Translations under genes and position numbers: made by a program
The notes under the pieces: model-generated
Told to the model about the DNA's origin: nothing
Seen by the model: only the letters and a program-made list of their open reading frames with translations
Databases searched by the model: none
DNA from: Candidatus Omnitrophica bacterium CG11_big_fil_rev_8_21_14_0_20_41_12
Lineage (GTDB): Bacteria; Omnitrophota; Gorgyraeia; Gygaellales; Profunditerraquicolaceae
Length of the DNA stretch: 44,242 bases
NCBI GenBank assembly: GCA_002796135.1
Contig: PCWB01000050.1
Span: 1 to 44,242 of the forward strand
Direction of reading: 5' to 3'
In this document: piece after piece, positions 18,024-26,910 of the stretch
How positions within the stretch are numbered: the stretch's first letter is position 1
Layout of the letters: each line of letters begins with the position of its first letter

Positions 18024-18049
18024 GCATAACCTAAGGAGATATAATAAAA

Positions 18050-18250
18050 ATGCCAAAATTAAAAACAAAAAGAGGAGTGGCAAAACGTTTTAAAATCAGT
18101 AAGAGAGGTAAAGTTAAGTATTCTCCGGGCGGCAAGAGCCATTTAGCTTCATCTAAAACAACAAAAAAGATGCGGAACTTAAAAAAACGTAGGGGGCTGG
18201 CTGGAAAAAAAGAGGTCAGGTTTATTAAATCCATGTTACCGTATGGATAA
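18050..18250 (+). CDS. rpmI: 50S ribosomal protein L35
   Basis: A 66-residue basic protein of the large subunit. It begins MPKLKTKRGVAKRFKIS and ends RFIKSMLPYG, both diagnostic. An AAGGAGAT ribosome binding site is present. It follows the repeat-rich leader described at 17856-18023 and precedes rplT in the universal infC-rpmI-rplT order. Confidence 0.96.
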   Translation: MPKLKTKRGVAKRFKISKRGKVKYSPGGKSHLASSKTTKKMRNLKKRRGLAGKKEVRFIKSMLPYG

Positions 18251-18324
18251 AGGCGTCAGGTGGCGCCATCTGCACAAACCAATTAGCGCAGAGTATAAGT
18301 TAATTTGTATAAAGGAGTATAAAA

Positions 18325-18672
18325 ATGGCAAAAATTAAACACAGTGTAGCAACACGCAAAAGAAAGAAAAAACTTTTAAAGCAGGCTAAGGGGTTTTGGG
18401 GAGATAGCAGTAAGCAATATCAGCAGGCAAGACGAGTTTTAATGCATGCGCTTAAATATGCTTACCGCGATCGCAGGAATAAGAAACGTGAAATCCGTGC
18501 CCTCTGGATTGCGCGGATTAATGCCGCCTGTAGAGAAGTCGGGATTACTTATAGCGTATTTATGAGTGGATTAAAGAAATCAAAGATAAACCTTGATCGT
18601 AAAATTCTGGCAGATTTAGCAGTCAGAGACAGCCATGCTTTTAAAAAGCTGGTTGATGTAGTAAAGAAATGA
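18325..18672 (+). CDS. rplT: 50S ribosomal protein L20
   Basis: A 115-residue rRNA-binding assembly protein, usually also the autoregulator of this operon. The signature [37 protein letters not shown] is spread over residues 20-55. The gap after rpmI contains a short GGCG...CGCC hairpin and an AAAGGAG ribosome binding site. Confidence 0.97.
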   Translation: MAKIKHSVATRKRKKKLLKQAKGFWGDSSKQYQQARRVLMHALKYAYRDRRNKKREIRALWIARINAACREVGITYSVFMSGLKKSKINLDRKILADLAVRDSHAFKKLVDVVKK

Positions 18673-18682
18673 TGAGGTTTTT

Positions 18683-19336
18683 ATGCATATAATTATTGTC
18701 GGCTGCGGAAGAGTAGGGGCAGAACTAGCCAAGCTTTTATCCGGAGAAGACCATGATGTGGTGGTTATCGATAAAAACCAGGAAGCTTTTAAGCGTCTCG
18801 GTGGCACCTTTAACGGCCTGACCATGGTGGGTAATGGTTTTGACCTGGCTCTCTTAAAACAGGTGGGGATTGAAAAAGCCGATGCTTTTTGCGCGGTAAC
18901 TAACGGTGATAACACTAATTTAATTAGCGCCCAGGTTGCTAAGAAGATTTTTCACGTACCGAAAGTGCTGGCGCGTGTTTATGACCCGCAGCGGGCGCAT
19001 ATTTACGCTTCTCTGGGCCTGGATATTATTAGCGGAACAATGTTGTTTTCGGCTATGCTCAGAGATAAGATTATCGAAAGCAGGTTCTCCAGTTATCTGA
19101 TTGAATCCAGAGATTTAGGGGTCCTGGAGATTGAAGTCAAGGATGAATTAGTCGGAAAAATCATTCAAGATATAAATATTCCGGGAGATTTTATTGTCGT
19201 TGCTCTACGCAGAATGCACGGGGTAGTTATTCCTGAGCCGCAAACTATTTTAAAAGATAAAGATATTTTAATGGGGGTAGTTAAGGTTTCCTGCCTTCAA
19301 GAAGTTAGGGAAAAGTTTAATCTGGGAGATAAATAA
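18683..19336 (+). CDS. trkA: TrkA-type K+ uptake regulatory protein (first copy)
   Basis: A cytoplasmic NAD(H)-binding gating subunit of a Trk/Ktr potassium transporter. The RCK N-domain starts with the Rossmann motif VGCGRVGAELA (GxGxxG) and an acidic residue closing beta-2 (VVIDKN); a TrkA_C domain fills about 140-210. Its length (217) fits one RCK_N plus RCK_C unit; E. coli TrkA has two such units fused. The next gene encodes a second, divergent unit, so the pair may work as a split TrkA. 10 bp after rplT. Confidence 0.9.
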   Translation: MHIIIVGCGRVGAELAKLLSGEDHDVVVIDKNQEAFKRLGGTFNGLTMVGNGFDLALLKQVGIEKADAFCAVTNGDNTNLISAQVAKKIFHVPKVLARVYDPQRAHIYASLGLDIISGTMLFSAMLRDKIIESRFSSYLIESRDLGVLEIEVKDELVGKIIQDINIPGDFIVVALRRMHGVVIPEPQTILKDKDILMGVVKVSCLQEVREKFNLGDK

Positions 19337-19338
19337 AT

Positions 19339-20001
19339 ATGTTTATTTTGATTGTTGGGGCAGGCAAGGTGGGTTATTTTCTGGCCAAAAGGCTTTGTCA
19401 GGGAAAGCATACGGTAAGCATCATTGATAAAGACCGCCAAATTTGCGAAGAGATTGCCAAAGAGTTAGAAGCCTTGGTGATCAACGGAGATGCCTGTGAC
19501 CCGAAAATACTGGAAGAAGCCGGGATTGCGCGCGCCGATGTTTTAGCCGCCGTTACCGGCGACGATGAAGATAATTTGATTATTTGCCAATTAGCCAAAG
19601 AAAAATTTAATTTGCAACGTACTGTCGGACGCGTGAATAATCCCGACAATGAGCATACCTTTAATGAGTTGGGGATTGATGTTCCGGTTGACTCCACTAA
19701 AATTATCGCTAAAATTATCGAAGAAGAGGTTTCTTTCTCTGATTTTGTAAATTTAATGAGTTTTAAACGCGGTAAACTTGCAATAGTGCGCGTTGACCTG
19801 CCTAGCGATGCCCCGGTGATTAATAAGCAGCTCAAAGATGTTAATCTGCCTAAGGATGCGGTATTGGTTTCTATTTTAAGAGGAGAAGAGGTTATCCTTC
19901 CTAAAGGCGATACCGTGTTTCAATCCGGGGACGATGTAATCGCTCTTACTTTAATCGGCAATGAGCCGCAGTTATTGAGTCTTTTGGCCGGAAAACTTTA
20001 A
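19339..20001 (+). CDS. trkA: TrkA-type K+ uptake regulatory protein (second copy)
   Basis: A second RCK protein of 220 residues. VGAGKVGYFLAKRL is the nucleotide-binding loop, SIIDKD closes the second strand, and a TrkA_C domain follows from about residue 135. It lies 2 bp after the first trkA and shares its domain plan but little exact sequence, so the duplication is old. Together with TrkH downstream it forms a complete potassium uptake module. Confidence 0.92.
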   Translation: MFILIVGAGKVGYFLAKRLCQGKHTVSIIDKDRQICEEIAKELEALVINGDACDPKILEEAGIARADVLAAVTGDDEDNLIICQLAKEKFNLQRTVGRVNNPDNEHTFNELGIDVPVDSTKIIAKIIEEEVSFSDFVNLMSFKRGKLAIVRVDLPSDAPVINKQLKDVNLPKDAVLVSILRGEEVILPKGDTVFQSGDDVIALTLIGNEPQLLSLLAGKL

Positions 20002-20005
20002 GATA

Positions 20006-20122
20006 ATGAGATTTAAACCCACCGTAAACGTTATTCTCGGAATAATTACAGAAATTTTATATGTATTTTCCATAATACTGGCGGCCTTTCTGATCTGCTT
20101 ATTAGTATCTTTTAAATCATGA
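20006..20122 (+). CDS. Small single-pass membrane peptide in the trk operon
   Basis: A 38-residue frame beginning MRFKPTVNVILGI, with one hydrophobic helix of about 25 residues (VILGIITEILYVFSIILAAF is its core) and a short basic tail. It starts 4 bp after the second trkA and its stop overlaps the trkH ATG by 4 nt (ATGA), so translation is probably coupled to trkH. The family is not recognised. Position recalls the small KdpF subunit of the Kdp pump, but no homology is claimed. It could be just a coupling leader. Confidence 0.6.
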   Translation: MRFKPTVNVILGIITEILYVFSIILAAFLICLLVSFKS

Positions 20123-21621
20123 TCCTTAAACCCAACCTTAAAGATCTAAAAATAATCGGTTTTTACCTGGGTAAAATAATCCTGGGATTGGCCTTGACCA
20201 TGGTTATTCCGATTATTGCCGGAATATGTTTCGGAGAGATAAATCCTCTTTTAGATTTTTTTATTAGCATTGAGATTGCTGTTTTATTGGGATTGCTCTT
20301 GATTAAATTCTGCCATACAGACGAGGATTTAAACTGGATGCAGGGGATGATTGTCGTCAGTCTTTCTTGGATTTTAGCCATGATTTTAGGGGCAATCCCG
20401 TTATATTTAAGCGGCCACTGGAAATCTTTTCTCGATGCCTGTTTTGATTCCATGTCCGGATTTGCTACTACCGGCTTAATTCTAGTCCAAAATTTAGACC
20501 ACTTGTCTTATACGCATAACCTCTGGCGTCATTTGATTATGTTCTTAGGCGGCCAAGGGATTGTGGTGATCGCGCTTTCATTTTTTGTACGGGGTTTCTC
20601 CGGAGCATTTAAAATGTATGTTGGAGAGGCCCGCGACGAGAGAATTATGCCCAACGTAATCCATACCGCCAGATTCATCTGGCTGGTAAGTATTGTTTAC
20701 CTTGTTTTGGGCACGCTGGCCTTGGGAATAACCGGTATCTTTAACGGAATGAAGCCGCTTAGTTCATTCTTTCACGGAGCCTGCATATTTATGGCTGCTT
20801 TTGATACCGGAGGATTTACTCCGCAATCGCAAAACATACTTTATTACCATAGCGCAATTTACGAACTGATTACCGTAATTATTATGGTCTTAGGGGCATT
20901 TAATTTTAAGCTGCATTACCATTTATGGATGGGTAATCGTAAAGAAATAATTAGAAATATTGAAACCAGAACTTTTTTTGCCACCGTTATCGCTACTTTT
21001 TCGATTGTCGCCGTAGGCTTAGCTCAGACGGGAATTTATCCAACCGCCACGATCTTTTTGCGTAAAGGATTTTATCAGCTTATCTCTGCGCATAGCGGCA
21101 CAGGATTTCAGACTATTTATGCACAGCAGTTTATTTTAGATTGGAATCAACTGGCGATGGTGGGAATAATTTTGGCGATGGCTTTAGGCGGGGCAGTGTG
21201 TTCTACTACCGGAGCAATTAAAATGCTACGTATCGGTATTATTTTTAAAGCCCTTCAGGAAGATTTGAAAAGAATTATTATGCCTGAAAAGGCGATCATC
21301 ATTGAGAAATTTCATCATATCAAAGAGATGTTTTTGGAAGACAGAATCATTAGAAGCGCCTTAATCATTACTCTGGCTTATCTGGTTTTGTACGGATTAG
21401 GAGCGTTAGTAGGAATGTTTTACGGGAATTCTTTTTTAGCATCACTTTTTGAATCAACATCCGCAGCAGCTAATATTGGATTGTCCTGCGGGATTACCGA
21501 TATAACCATGCCTGCCGTATTGAAAATTACCTATATACTGCAGATGTGGGCAGGCCGCCTGGAATTTATGTCGGTATTTGCCATAATCGGATTTATTGTT
21601 GCAGTAGTAAAAGGAAGATGA
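20119..21621 (+). CDS. trkH: Trk-type K+ transporter membrane subunit TrkH
   Basis: The potassium-translocating subunit, with four pore repeats. Filter regions are visible as SGFATTGL, FDTGGFTPQ, HSGTGFQT and AAANIGLSCG, each with the conserved Gly. The 500 residues and many hydrophobic helices match TrkH/KtrB. It overlaps the 38-aa peptide upstream and the next gene downstream, each by 4 nt, so all are one operon with the two TrkA proteins. Confidence 0.95.
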   Translation: MILKPNLKDLKIIGFYLGKIILGLALTMVIPIIAGICFGEINPLLDFFISIEIAVLLGLLLIKFCHTDEDLNWMQGMIVVSLSWILAMILGAIPLYLSGHWKSFLDACFDSMSGFATTGLILVQNLDHLSYTHNLWRHLIMFLGGQGIVVIALSFFVRGFSGAFKMYVGEARDERIMPNVIHTARFIWLVSIVYLVLGTLALGITGIFNGMKPLSSFFHGACIFMAAFDTGGFTPQSQNILYYHSAIYELITVIIMVLGAFNFKLHYHLWMGNRKEIIRNIETRTFFATVIATFSIVAVGLAQTGIYPTATIFLRKGFYQLISAHSGTGFQTIYAQQFILDWNQLAMVGIILAMALGGAVCSTTGAIKMLRIGIIFKALQEDLKRIIMPEKAIIIEKFHHIKEMFLEDRIIRSALIITLAYLVLYGLGALVGMFYGNSFLASLFESTSAAANIGLSCGITDITMPAVLKITYILQMWAGRLEFMSVFAIIGFIVAVVKGR

Positions 21622-22100
21622 AAGATAATCTCAAGCTACTTTTAATCACTTTGTTTTTTATTTTTGGCCCGAAGCTTGGTTTTTCTCAAGGCTTGAATAG
21701 CAATGAATTGATTAGTCAAGGCCAGCAGTATGACGGCAAATCAATTATATATTCTGGTGAAGCCATAGGGGAGGTAATGAAGCGCGGTGAGTTTGCCTGG
21801 GTCAATATTAATGACGGCAATAAGGCTATCGGTGTTTGGATGAGTGCTGGTTTGGCTAAAGAAATTAATTTTACAGGGGCCTACAAAGCGCAGGGTGATA
21901 TTGTAGAAATAATCGGGGTATTTCACCGCGCCTGCCTTGAGCATGGCGGAGATTTAGATATTCATGCCCGGGCACTACGCAAGATTACTCCCGGCAAAAT
22001 AACCGATCATAAATTAGATTCTTTTAAAGTGAAAGTAATTCTTGGATTATTAGGGGCTTTATTTTTAGTATGGATATTAAGCTTATTCAAGCGCAAATAG
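21618..22100 (+). CDS. Exported membrane-anchored protein with OB-like domain
   Basis: A 160-residue protein of unknown function. An N-terminal signal sequence (about 1-24, LKLLLITLFFIFGPKLGFSQ) is followed by a beta-rich domain containing GKSIIYSGEAIGEVMKRGEF and WVNINDGNKAIGVWM, a pattern seen in small OB-fold proteins, and a C-terminal membrane helix (about 136-157) with KRK tail. The chosen ATG at 21618 overlaps the trkH stop; an upstream in-frame ATG at 21546 lies deep inside trkH and gives a non-signal-like N-terminus. Its C-terminus overlaps pheS by 31 nt. Confidence 0.75.
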   Translation: MKDNLKLLLITLFFIFGPKLGFSQGLNSNELISQGQQYDGKSIIYSGEAIGEVMKRGEFAWVNINDGNKAIGVWMSAGLAKEINFTGAYKAQGDIVEIIGVFHRACLEHGGDLDIHARALRKITPGKITDHKLDSFKVKVILGLLGALFLVWILSLFKRK

Positions 22101-23083
22101 AAAATGATTTAGCCGCAGTTACTTCTCTACAGGCTTTAGAAGAGGTGCGGATTAAATATCTGGGCAGGAAAGGATTATTGGCAGAGCTAACCGGCTCAAT
22201 CTCTGGGCTTGCCCTTGAACAGCGCGGAGCTTTTGGCAAAGAGGTGAATGTTTTAAAAAATAAATTGCTGAGTCTTATTGAAGAGAAAGGCAAATTTTTA
22301 AAAAAAAGCGGTAGTGTTGAAAAAAAAGAAAATTTAGATGTCGGTTTGCCCGGAATTGCTCAGGAGTTGGGCGGCCTTCATCCGATTACTCAGGTTATTA
22401 ATGAAATTTGTGCGATATTTACCCGTATGGGTTTTTCAGTTGTCCAGGGCCCGGAAATTGAGACCGAATATAATAATTTTACCGGTTTAAACATCCCCTT
22501 GGAACACCCTTCCCGCGACGCCTTCGACACATTTTATCTAAAAAATTATCCTAAACTTCTTTTGCGCAGCCATACCTCTCCGGTACAGGTACGCGCGATG
22601 AAAGCGCATCAGCCGCCGTTAGCCATAGTCGTTCCGGGGAGAGTGTATCGACCGGATGCAGTGGATGCCAGCCATCTTTTTATGTTTCATCAGGTCGAAG
22701 GATTTCTGGTTGATGAAAACGTAAAATTTTCCGATTTAAAGGGGATCTTAGAGCTTTTTGCTAAAAGTGTTTTTGGGCAGGATATTAAAATGCGTTTTAG
22801 GCCGCACTTTTTTCCATTTACTGAGCCATCCGCAGAAGTAGATATTTCCTGTATTATCTGTAAAGGTAGCGGCTGCTCTGTTTGCGGCAGAAAGGGGTGG
22901 CTGGAGATTTTAGGGGCGGGCTTGATCCATCCGGATGTTTTTAAGCAGGTAGGATATGATTCAAAAAAATATACTGGTTTTGCTTTTGGCATGGGCATTG
23001 AAAGAATCGCGATGTTAAAATACGGGATCAATGACATAAGATTATTTTTTGAAAACGATCTAAGATTCTTAAAGCAATTTTAA
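22070..23083 (+). CDS. pheS: Phenylalanine--tRNA ligase alpha subunit
   Basis: Catalytic subunit of the heterotetrameric PheRS. After an N-terminal coiled-coil domain (1-90), the class II core shows HPITQVINEI, GFSVVQGPEIETEYNNF, LLRSHTSPVQVRAM and the C-terminal GFAFGMGIERIAMLKYGI. A cysteine cluster, CIICKGSGCSVCGRKGW (about residues 262-278), is the usual one in many bacterial PheS. 337 residues is normal. It starts inside the previous gene and lies 1 bp before pheT. Confidence 0.97.
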   Translation: MDIKLIQAQIENDLAAVTSLQALEEVRIKYLGRKGLLAELTGSISGLALEQRGAFGKEVNVLKNKLLSLIEEKGKFLKKSGSVEKKENLDVGLPGIAQELGGLHPITQVINEICAIFTRMGFSVVQGPEIETEYNNFTGLNIPLEHPSRDAFDTFYLKNYPKLLLRSHTSPVQVRAMKAHQPPLAIVVPGRVYRPDAVDASHLFMFHQVEGFLVDENVKFSDLKGILELFAKSVFGQDIKMRFRPHFFPFTEPSAEVDISCIICKGSGCSVCGRKGWLEILGAGLIHPDVFKQVGYDSKKYTGFAFGMGIERIAMLKYGINDIRLFFENDLRFLKQF

Positions 23084-23084
23084 A

Positions 23085-25115
23085 ATGAAAGTTACCTATA
23101 GCTGGTTAAAAAATTTTGTGGATTTAAAAATTTCGCCGCAAGCGTTGGCTGAGAAGCTGACCATGGCAGGCTTAGAGGTGGTTTCTTTTGAGCAATCTGG
23201 CGAAGATTCGGTTTTTGAGATTGAAATCACTTCCAACCGCCCGGATTGGTTAAGCGTCTTAGGAGTTGCCCGCGAGGTAAGCGCAATTTGCGGCCTAAAG
23301 CTTAAAAAACCTAAGTTTAAAGAGACAAAAATCAAAGCAAAAGATCTCTTGCCATTAAAAATCTTGATTAGCGATAAAAGGGATTGCCCGTTTTATAGCG
23401 GAAGAGTAATTTATGATGTTAAGGTAGGGCCTTCTCCTGATTGGCTAAAAAAGAGGCTGGAATCTCTTGGTTGCCGCTCAGTCAATAACATTGTTGATAT
23501 TACCAACTTTGTTTTATTTGAGACCGGCCAGCCTTTACATGCCTTTGATTTGGATACACTGAGCCAGAAAGTGATTAATGTTCGCCGGGCCGGTAAAGAT
23601 GACAAAATTGTGATGATCGACGGCCAGCAGAAGGTATTGAACTCCGAAGTTTTAGTGATTGCCGATGCTGATAAGCCGGTGGCGATTGCCGGAATTATGG
23701 GTGGTCAGGCCACCGAGGTAACTTTTAAAACGCGCAACCTTTTACTTGAGTCAGCGGTGTTTAGCTCCATCCTGGTGCGCAGGGCAAAACAAAAGTTAGG
23801 TTTGCAGTCTGAGTCTGCTTATAGATTTGAAAGAGGGGTAGATTTTGAAACTGCTAAAACTGCCAGCATTGCTGCTCAAGAGTTAATTTTAAAGTTAGCC
23901 GGAGGCAGGCCCCGTACTTACAAGAGCATCGGAACAGCAAAACCTGTTAACCCTTTAATTAATCTCGAGTTAACTTATGTAAATAAAATATTAGGTGTAG
24001 CTATTCCTTCAGTTAAAATCAAGCAGATCTTAAGTCGATTGGGGCTGGAGGTAAAAACCAAGACTAAAAATATTCTCTCGGTAAAGATCCCCGGTTTTCG
24101 CCAGGACCTTAGGTTGCCGATAGATCTGGTTGAAGAGATTGCCCGGATTTACGGTTATGCCAAAATTCCTAAAACTATTCCCGCAATTAGGCCGGCTGCC
24201 AATATTACCGATAAAGAGGATATCGCCGCAGGGATAAAGAACATTTTAAGCGGGCTGGGTTTATATGAAGTAATTACTTACAGCCTGGTTGACCGTCATC
24301 TGCTGATAAAATTAGGCATTAATACTGATAAAAATTTGATCGAAATTTTAAATCCTAAAAGTTGCGAACAGGAAGTTTTGCGCTCGACTCTTTTGCCCAG
24401 CCTGATCCGCTGCATTGCGTATAATCTTGACCAACAGCAGGAAAATATAAAAATTTTTGAAACAGCAAATGTTTTTTCCGCAGAAGCCGGCTCTACTCGT
24501 GAGGAGCCTTATTTGGGCATCGCCTTGTGCGGAGTTAATTCATTTCTGATTGAAAAAGGAATGGTCAAAGACGAAGTAAATCTTTTACATTTAAAAGGTG
24601 TCTTGGAAATTATCTTGAACAGGTTAGGAGTTAAAGGCTTTGATTTTGTACGTCAGGATGAGTATAGAATAAATATTGTTATCGGCCGGGAGGAATCCGG
24701 TTTTATGTTGGATTTAAGCCGGCAAGCTTTGGACGCCTTTGATATTAAAAACAGAAGGGTAGTTTTGGCAGAGCTTAATTTAAAAAAATTATTCAGCCAT
24801 ATAAATTTAGGCAAGAAGTTTGTAAGCATTCCTAAGTTCCCGGCAATTGCCAGAGATATCAGTTTTGTGATTAACAATGAAATTTCGGTAAAGGAACTGC
24901 TTCTGGCGATCAAAGAAAGAGGCGCTCCTTTGCTGCGCCACGTAAAAGTCGCAGATTATTATCAGGGTAAGCAAATACCACAAGGCTCTAAAGGCTTAAC
25001 CCTGTCCTGTATTTACCGTCTGGATGAACGCACGCTTACCGAAGAAGAAATTAACTCGCTGCATAATGAAGTTTGTTCTTTGTTAGAAGAGCGTTTCGGA
25101 GTAAAGCTCCGCTAA
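23085..25115 (+). CDS. pheT: Phenylalanine--tRNA ligase beta subunit (short form)
   Basis: The tRNA-binding and editing subunit of PheRS. It starts MKVTYSWLKNFVDLKISP. The B3/B4 editing region has CRSVNNIVDITNFVLFETGQ and HAFD; the B5 domain and the C-terminal ferredoxin-fold anticodon-binding domain (FPAIARDISFV) follow. At 676 residues it is shorter than the common form of about 800 because the N-terminal EMAP-like tRNA-binding domain is absent. Such short forms are known in several phyla. A large inverted repeat follows the stop. Confidence 0.96.
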   Translation: MKVTYSWLKNFVDLKISPQALAEKLTMAGLEVVSFEQSGEDSVFEIEITSNRPDWLSVLGVAREVSAICGLKLKKPKFKETKIKAKDLLPLKILISDKRDCPFYSGRVIYDVKVGPSPDWLKKRLESLGCRSVNNIVDITNFVLFETGQPLHAFDLDTLSQKVINVRRAGKDDKIVMIDGQQKVLNSEVLVIADADKPVAIAGIMGGQATEVTFKTRNLLLESAVFSSILVRRAKQKLGLQSESAYRFERGVDFETAKTASIAAQELILKLAGGRPRTYKSIGTAKPVNPLINLELTYVNKILGVAIPSVKIKQILSRLGLEVKTKTKNILSVKIPGFRQDLRLPIDLVEEIARIYGYAKIPKTIPAIRPAANITDKEDIAAGIKNILSGLGLYEVITYSLVDRHLLIKLGINTDKNLIEILNPKSCEQEVLRSTLLPSLIRCIAYNLDQQQENIKIFETANVFSAEAGSTREEPYLGIALCGVNSFLIEKGMVKDEVNLLHLKGVLEIILNRLGVKGFDFVRQDEYRINIVIGREESGFMLDLSRQALDAFDIKNRRVVLAELNLKKLFSHINLGKKFVSIPKFPAIARDISFVINNEISVKELLLAIKERGAPLLRHVKVADYYQGKQIPQGSKGLTLSCIYRLDERTLTEEEINSLHNEVCSLLEERFGVKLR

Positions 25116-25128
25116 GATTAAAGGGATT

Positions 25129-25193
25129 AAAGGGGACGTCCTATAAAGGGACACCCTTTTTGCTAAGGGTGTCCCTTTTCGGCACGTCCCCTT
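25129..25193. repeat. Nested inverted repeat after pheT
   Basis: An inner perfect 14-bp stem (AAAGGGACACCCTT at 25145-25158 with AAGGGTGTCCCTTT at 25165-25178) has a 6-nt loop. It is enclosed by an outer stem AAGGGGACGT / ACGTCCCCTT (25130-25139, 25184-25193). The inner hairpin ends in a T-run, so it may terminate pheST. The two-fold symmetry suggests a palindromic interspersed repeat. Confidence 0.6.
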
Positions 25194-25206
25194 GTTGAAG
25201 AGGGGG

Positions 25207-25235
25207 TTGATTCTGGGATAAAGATATGTTATGCT
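25207..25235 (+). promoter_or_regulatory. Promoter of the 6S-like RNA
   Basis: TTGATT (25207-25212) and TATGCT (25230-25235) with a 17-bp spacer. Transcription would start near 25241, at the first base of the closing stem of the predicted RNA. Confidence 0.6.
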
Positions 25236-25240
25236 TAATT

Positions 25241-25401
25241 ATCCCTGCGGTGCAGGTTGGAAAACTGATAGTTGTTGAACCAACACAATTTTCTCGGGAA
25301 CCCACAATTTCTTAGGCACTTGTGTTTAAGAATAGGGATCCCACCTGAAACCAAATCGGTTCAGAATATCTTTCCAACGGCACATTTGCGGGGATTTTTT
25401 T
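25241..25401 (+). ncRNA. Structured RNA, candidate 6S RNA
   Basis: About 160 nt between a promoter and a G/C stem followed by T7. The ends pair (ATCCCTGC with GCGGGGAT, then GTGC with GCAC), and inward stems GTTGGAAA/TTTCCAAC, TGAACC/GGTTCA and ACACAA/TTGTGT give a long rod with an asymmetric internal bubble. Size, paired ends with CGGCA near the 3' end, rod shape and independent transcription suit 6S RNA, which binds RNA polymerase. The SRP GGAAGG loop and tmRNA tag are absent. Assignment to 6S is inference. The rest of the gap up to 25431 shows nothing else. Confidence 0.6.
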
Positions 25402-25431
25402 ATAATGAGCTTGTTTTTGCAAGAATAATTT

Positions 25432-26355
25432 ATGATGCTGGTATTACAAATATTGGTAGTTTTAGGTATGGGGATGGTGATCTATGCTCTTTGGGGGATA
25501 TTCTTTCCGCCAAACCCTTCTTCCGCTAAACAGAAAATAAATATAAATCCGTTATCCCCTTCCACAGACCCCGGCAAGGAGCAGAAAATCCAGAGATTAC
25601 AAAATGATTTAGTGCAGCTTAAGGACGAGCTAAGCAAAGTAAATGCAGAATATGTAGAGACTAAGTCCGCATTTACGGTTTCCAAAGAAAATGAAGCCAA
25701 GCTAACCGATGAGCTCAAACGCAGGAATGAGTGGGTGACCAAGGCCGAAGCGGAGTTGTTTAAGATAAAATCGGAGGATTCGGACTTAAGCGGAAAATTT
25801 GCGGCTAAAGAAAAAGAGTTACAAGAGGAGTTTACTAAAAATGTAGATTTATCACGGGTAATCCGTGATTTAAAAACAGCCCTTGATGATAAAGAGATGG
25901 CTTGCCGACTCAAAGAAGATCAGATCCAAGCGCAGAAGCATCAAATTGAAGAGCAGCTTAAAAGTATTAAAGAACACCAGGTTACGATTACTGAGTTTAA
26001 CCGTAAAGAAAAAATTAATGAATGGGTGCCAAAGGCGGAGTTCAATAAATTAAATCAAGAGTATTCAGAATTAGAAAAGGAATTGGAGTCCGGTCAGGAA
26101 AGATTAAAAAGTTTTGCCGAAGAGATCGCACATCTGCGTAAAGAAGTTAAGATTGCGGAGCCGATTAAGCAGCTAGAAGAAGTCAAACAAGTTGAAGAGC
26201 CTAAACCGGCGCAGGGGGTTCAACAAGCTGAAGAGTCCCAACCCAGAGAAGAGACCCAGCCTATAGAAAAGATTAAGCAAGAAGAAATAAAGCCTGTAGA
26301 AGAAAATAGCGAAAGACCAGAAGAAAAGAATGAACCGAAAGAAGAGGAGAAATAA
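25432..26355 (+). CDS. Membrane-anchored coiled-coil protein
   Basis: A 307-residue protein of unrecognised family. One N-terminal membrane helix (about 3-25) is followed by a Pro/Ser linker, a long heptad-rich coiled coil (about 50-245) and a Glu/Pro/Lys-rich tail with repeated [10 protein letters not shown]-like units. Two similar segments, [15 protein letters not shown] and [13 protein letters not shown], recur about 100 residues apart. It lies after the 6S-like RNA and 5 bp before a cyclophilin gene. No function is proposed; A-rich composition and coiled coil could give spurious similarity to many proteins. Confidence 0.8.
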   Translation: MMLVLQILVVLGMGMVIYALWGIFFPPNPSSAKQKININPLSPSTDPGKEQKIQRLQNDLVQLKDELSKVNAEYVETKSAFTVSKENEAKLTDELKRRNEWVTKAEAELFKIKSEDSDLSGKFAAKEKELQEEFTKNVDLSRVIRDLKTALDDKEMACRLKEDQIQAQKHQIEEQLKSIKEHQVTITEFNRKEKINEWVPKAEFNKLNQEYSELEKELESGQERLKSFAEEIAHLRKEVKIAEPIKQLEEVKQVEEPKPAQGVQQAEESQPREETQPIEKIKQEEIKPVEENSERPEEKNEPKEEEK

Positions 26356-26360
26356 CGGCG

Positions 26361-26906
26361 ATGAGAAATAAAATATTAATATTAACCTTATATTTAACAT
26401 TTTGTTACGGAGGGATTTTGGCTATGGCAGAAACAATAGTAGTTTTCGAAACTAATCAGGGAAACATCGAGCTTAAACTTATGCCTGACATTGCGCCTAA
26501 AACATGTGAGAATTTTACTAAATTAGTTGAAAAAGGATATTACAACGGATTAATTTTTCATCGAGTGATCAAGGGATTTATGATTCAAGGCGGAGACCCT
26601 ACGGGAACTGGCGCAGGAGGAGAATCAATCTGGGGAAAACCATTTGAGGATGAAGTAATTCCGGTAGTAAAATTCGACAATTCGGGAATGCTGGCCATGG
26701 CTAATGCCGGTCCAAACACTAATGGGAGCCAGTTTTTTATTACTTGTGCCCCAACTCCCTGGTTAAATATGCGCCACACTATCTTCGGCGAAGTAGTTTC
26801 TGGTTTAGATGTAGTACAGAAGATTGAAAATACTCCGGTAGGTGCTCAAGACCATCCGATTGCCCCGCAAAAGATTAATCGCGCATATCTCAAAAATAAA
26901 CCTTAG
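26361..26906 (+). CDS. Secreted cyclophilin-type peptidyl-prolyl isomerase
   Basis: Catalyses cis-trans isomerisation of prolyl bonds. The cyclophilin core contains [21 protein letters not shown], split here as [14 protein letters not shown] (about 66-79) and GTGAGG, then [15 protein letters not shown] and the W/F region [12 protein letters not shown]. The catalytic Arg of FHRV is present. An N-terminal hydrophobic segment (1-23, ending AMA) is a likely signal peptide, placing it in the periplasm. A CCGT hairpin and a strong terminator follow. Confidence 0.93.
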   Translation: MRNKILILTLYLTFCYGGILAMAETIVVFETNQGNIELKLMPDIAPKTCENFTKLVEKGYYNGLIFHRVIKGFMIQGGDPTGTGAGGESIWGKPFEDEVIPVVKFDNSGMLAMANAGPNTNGSQFFITCAPTPWLNMRHTIFGEVVSGLDVVQKIENTPVGAQDHPIAPQKINRAYLKNKP

Positions 26907-26910
26907 GGTG

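Noticed and set aside
17818-18027. Minus-strand open frame with repeated peptide YTLCTDTT
   Set aside because: The repeat in the peptide simply reflects the DNA repeats of the rpmI leader; no ribosome binding site and opposite to all neighbours.
25241-25401. SRP RNA or tmRNA
   Set aside because: The SRP GGAAGG apical loop and the tRNA-like and tag parts of tmRNA are absent.
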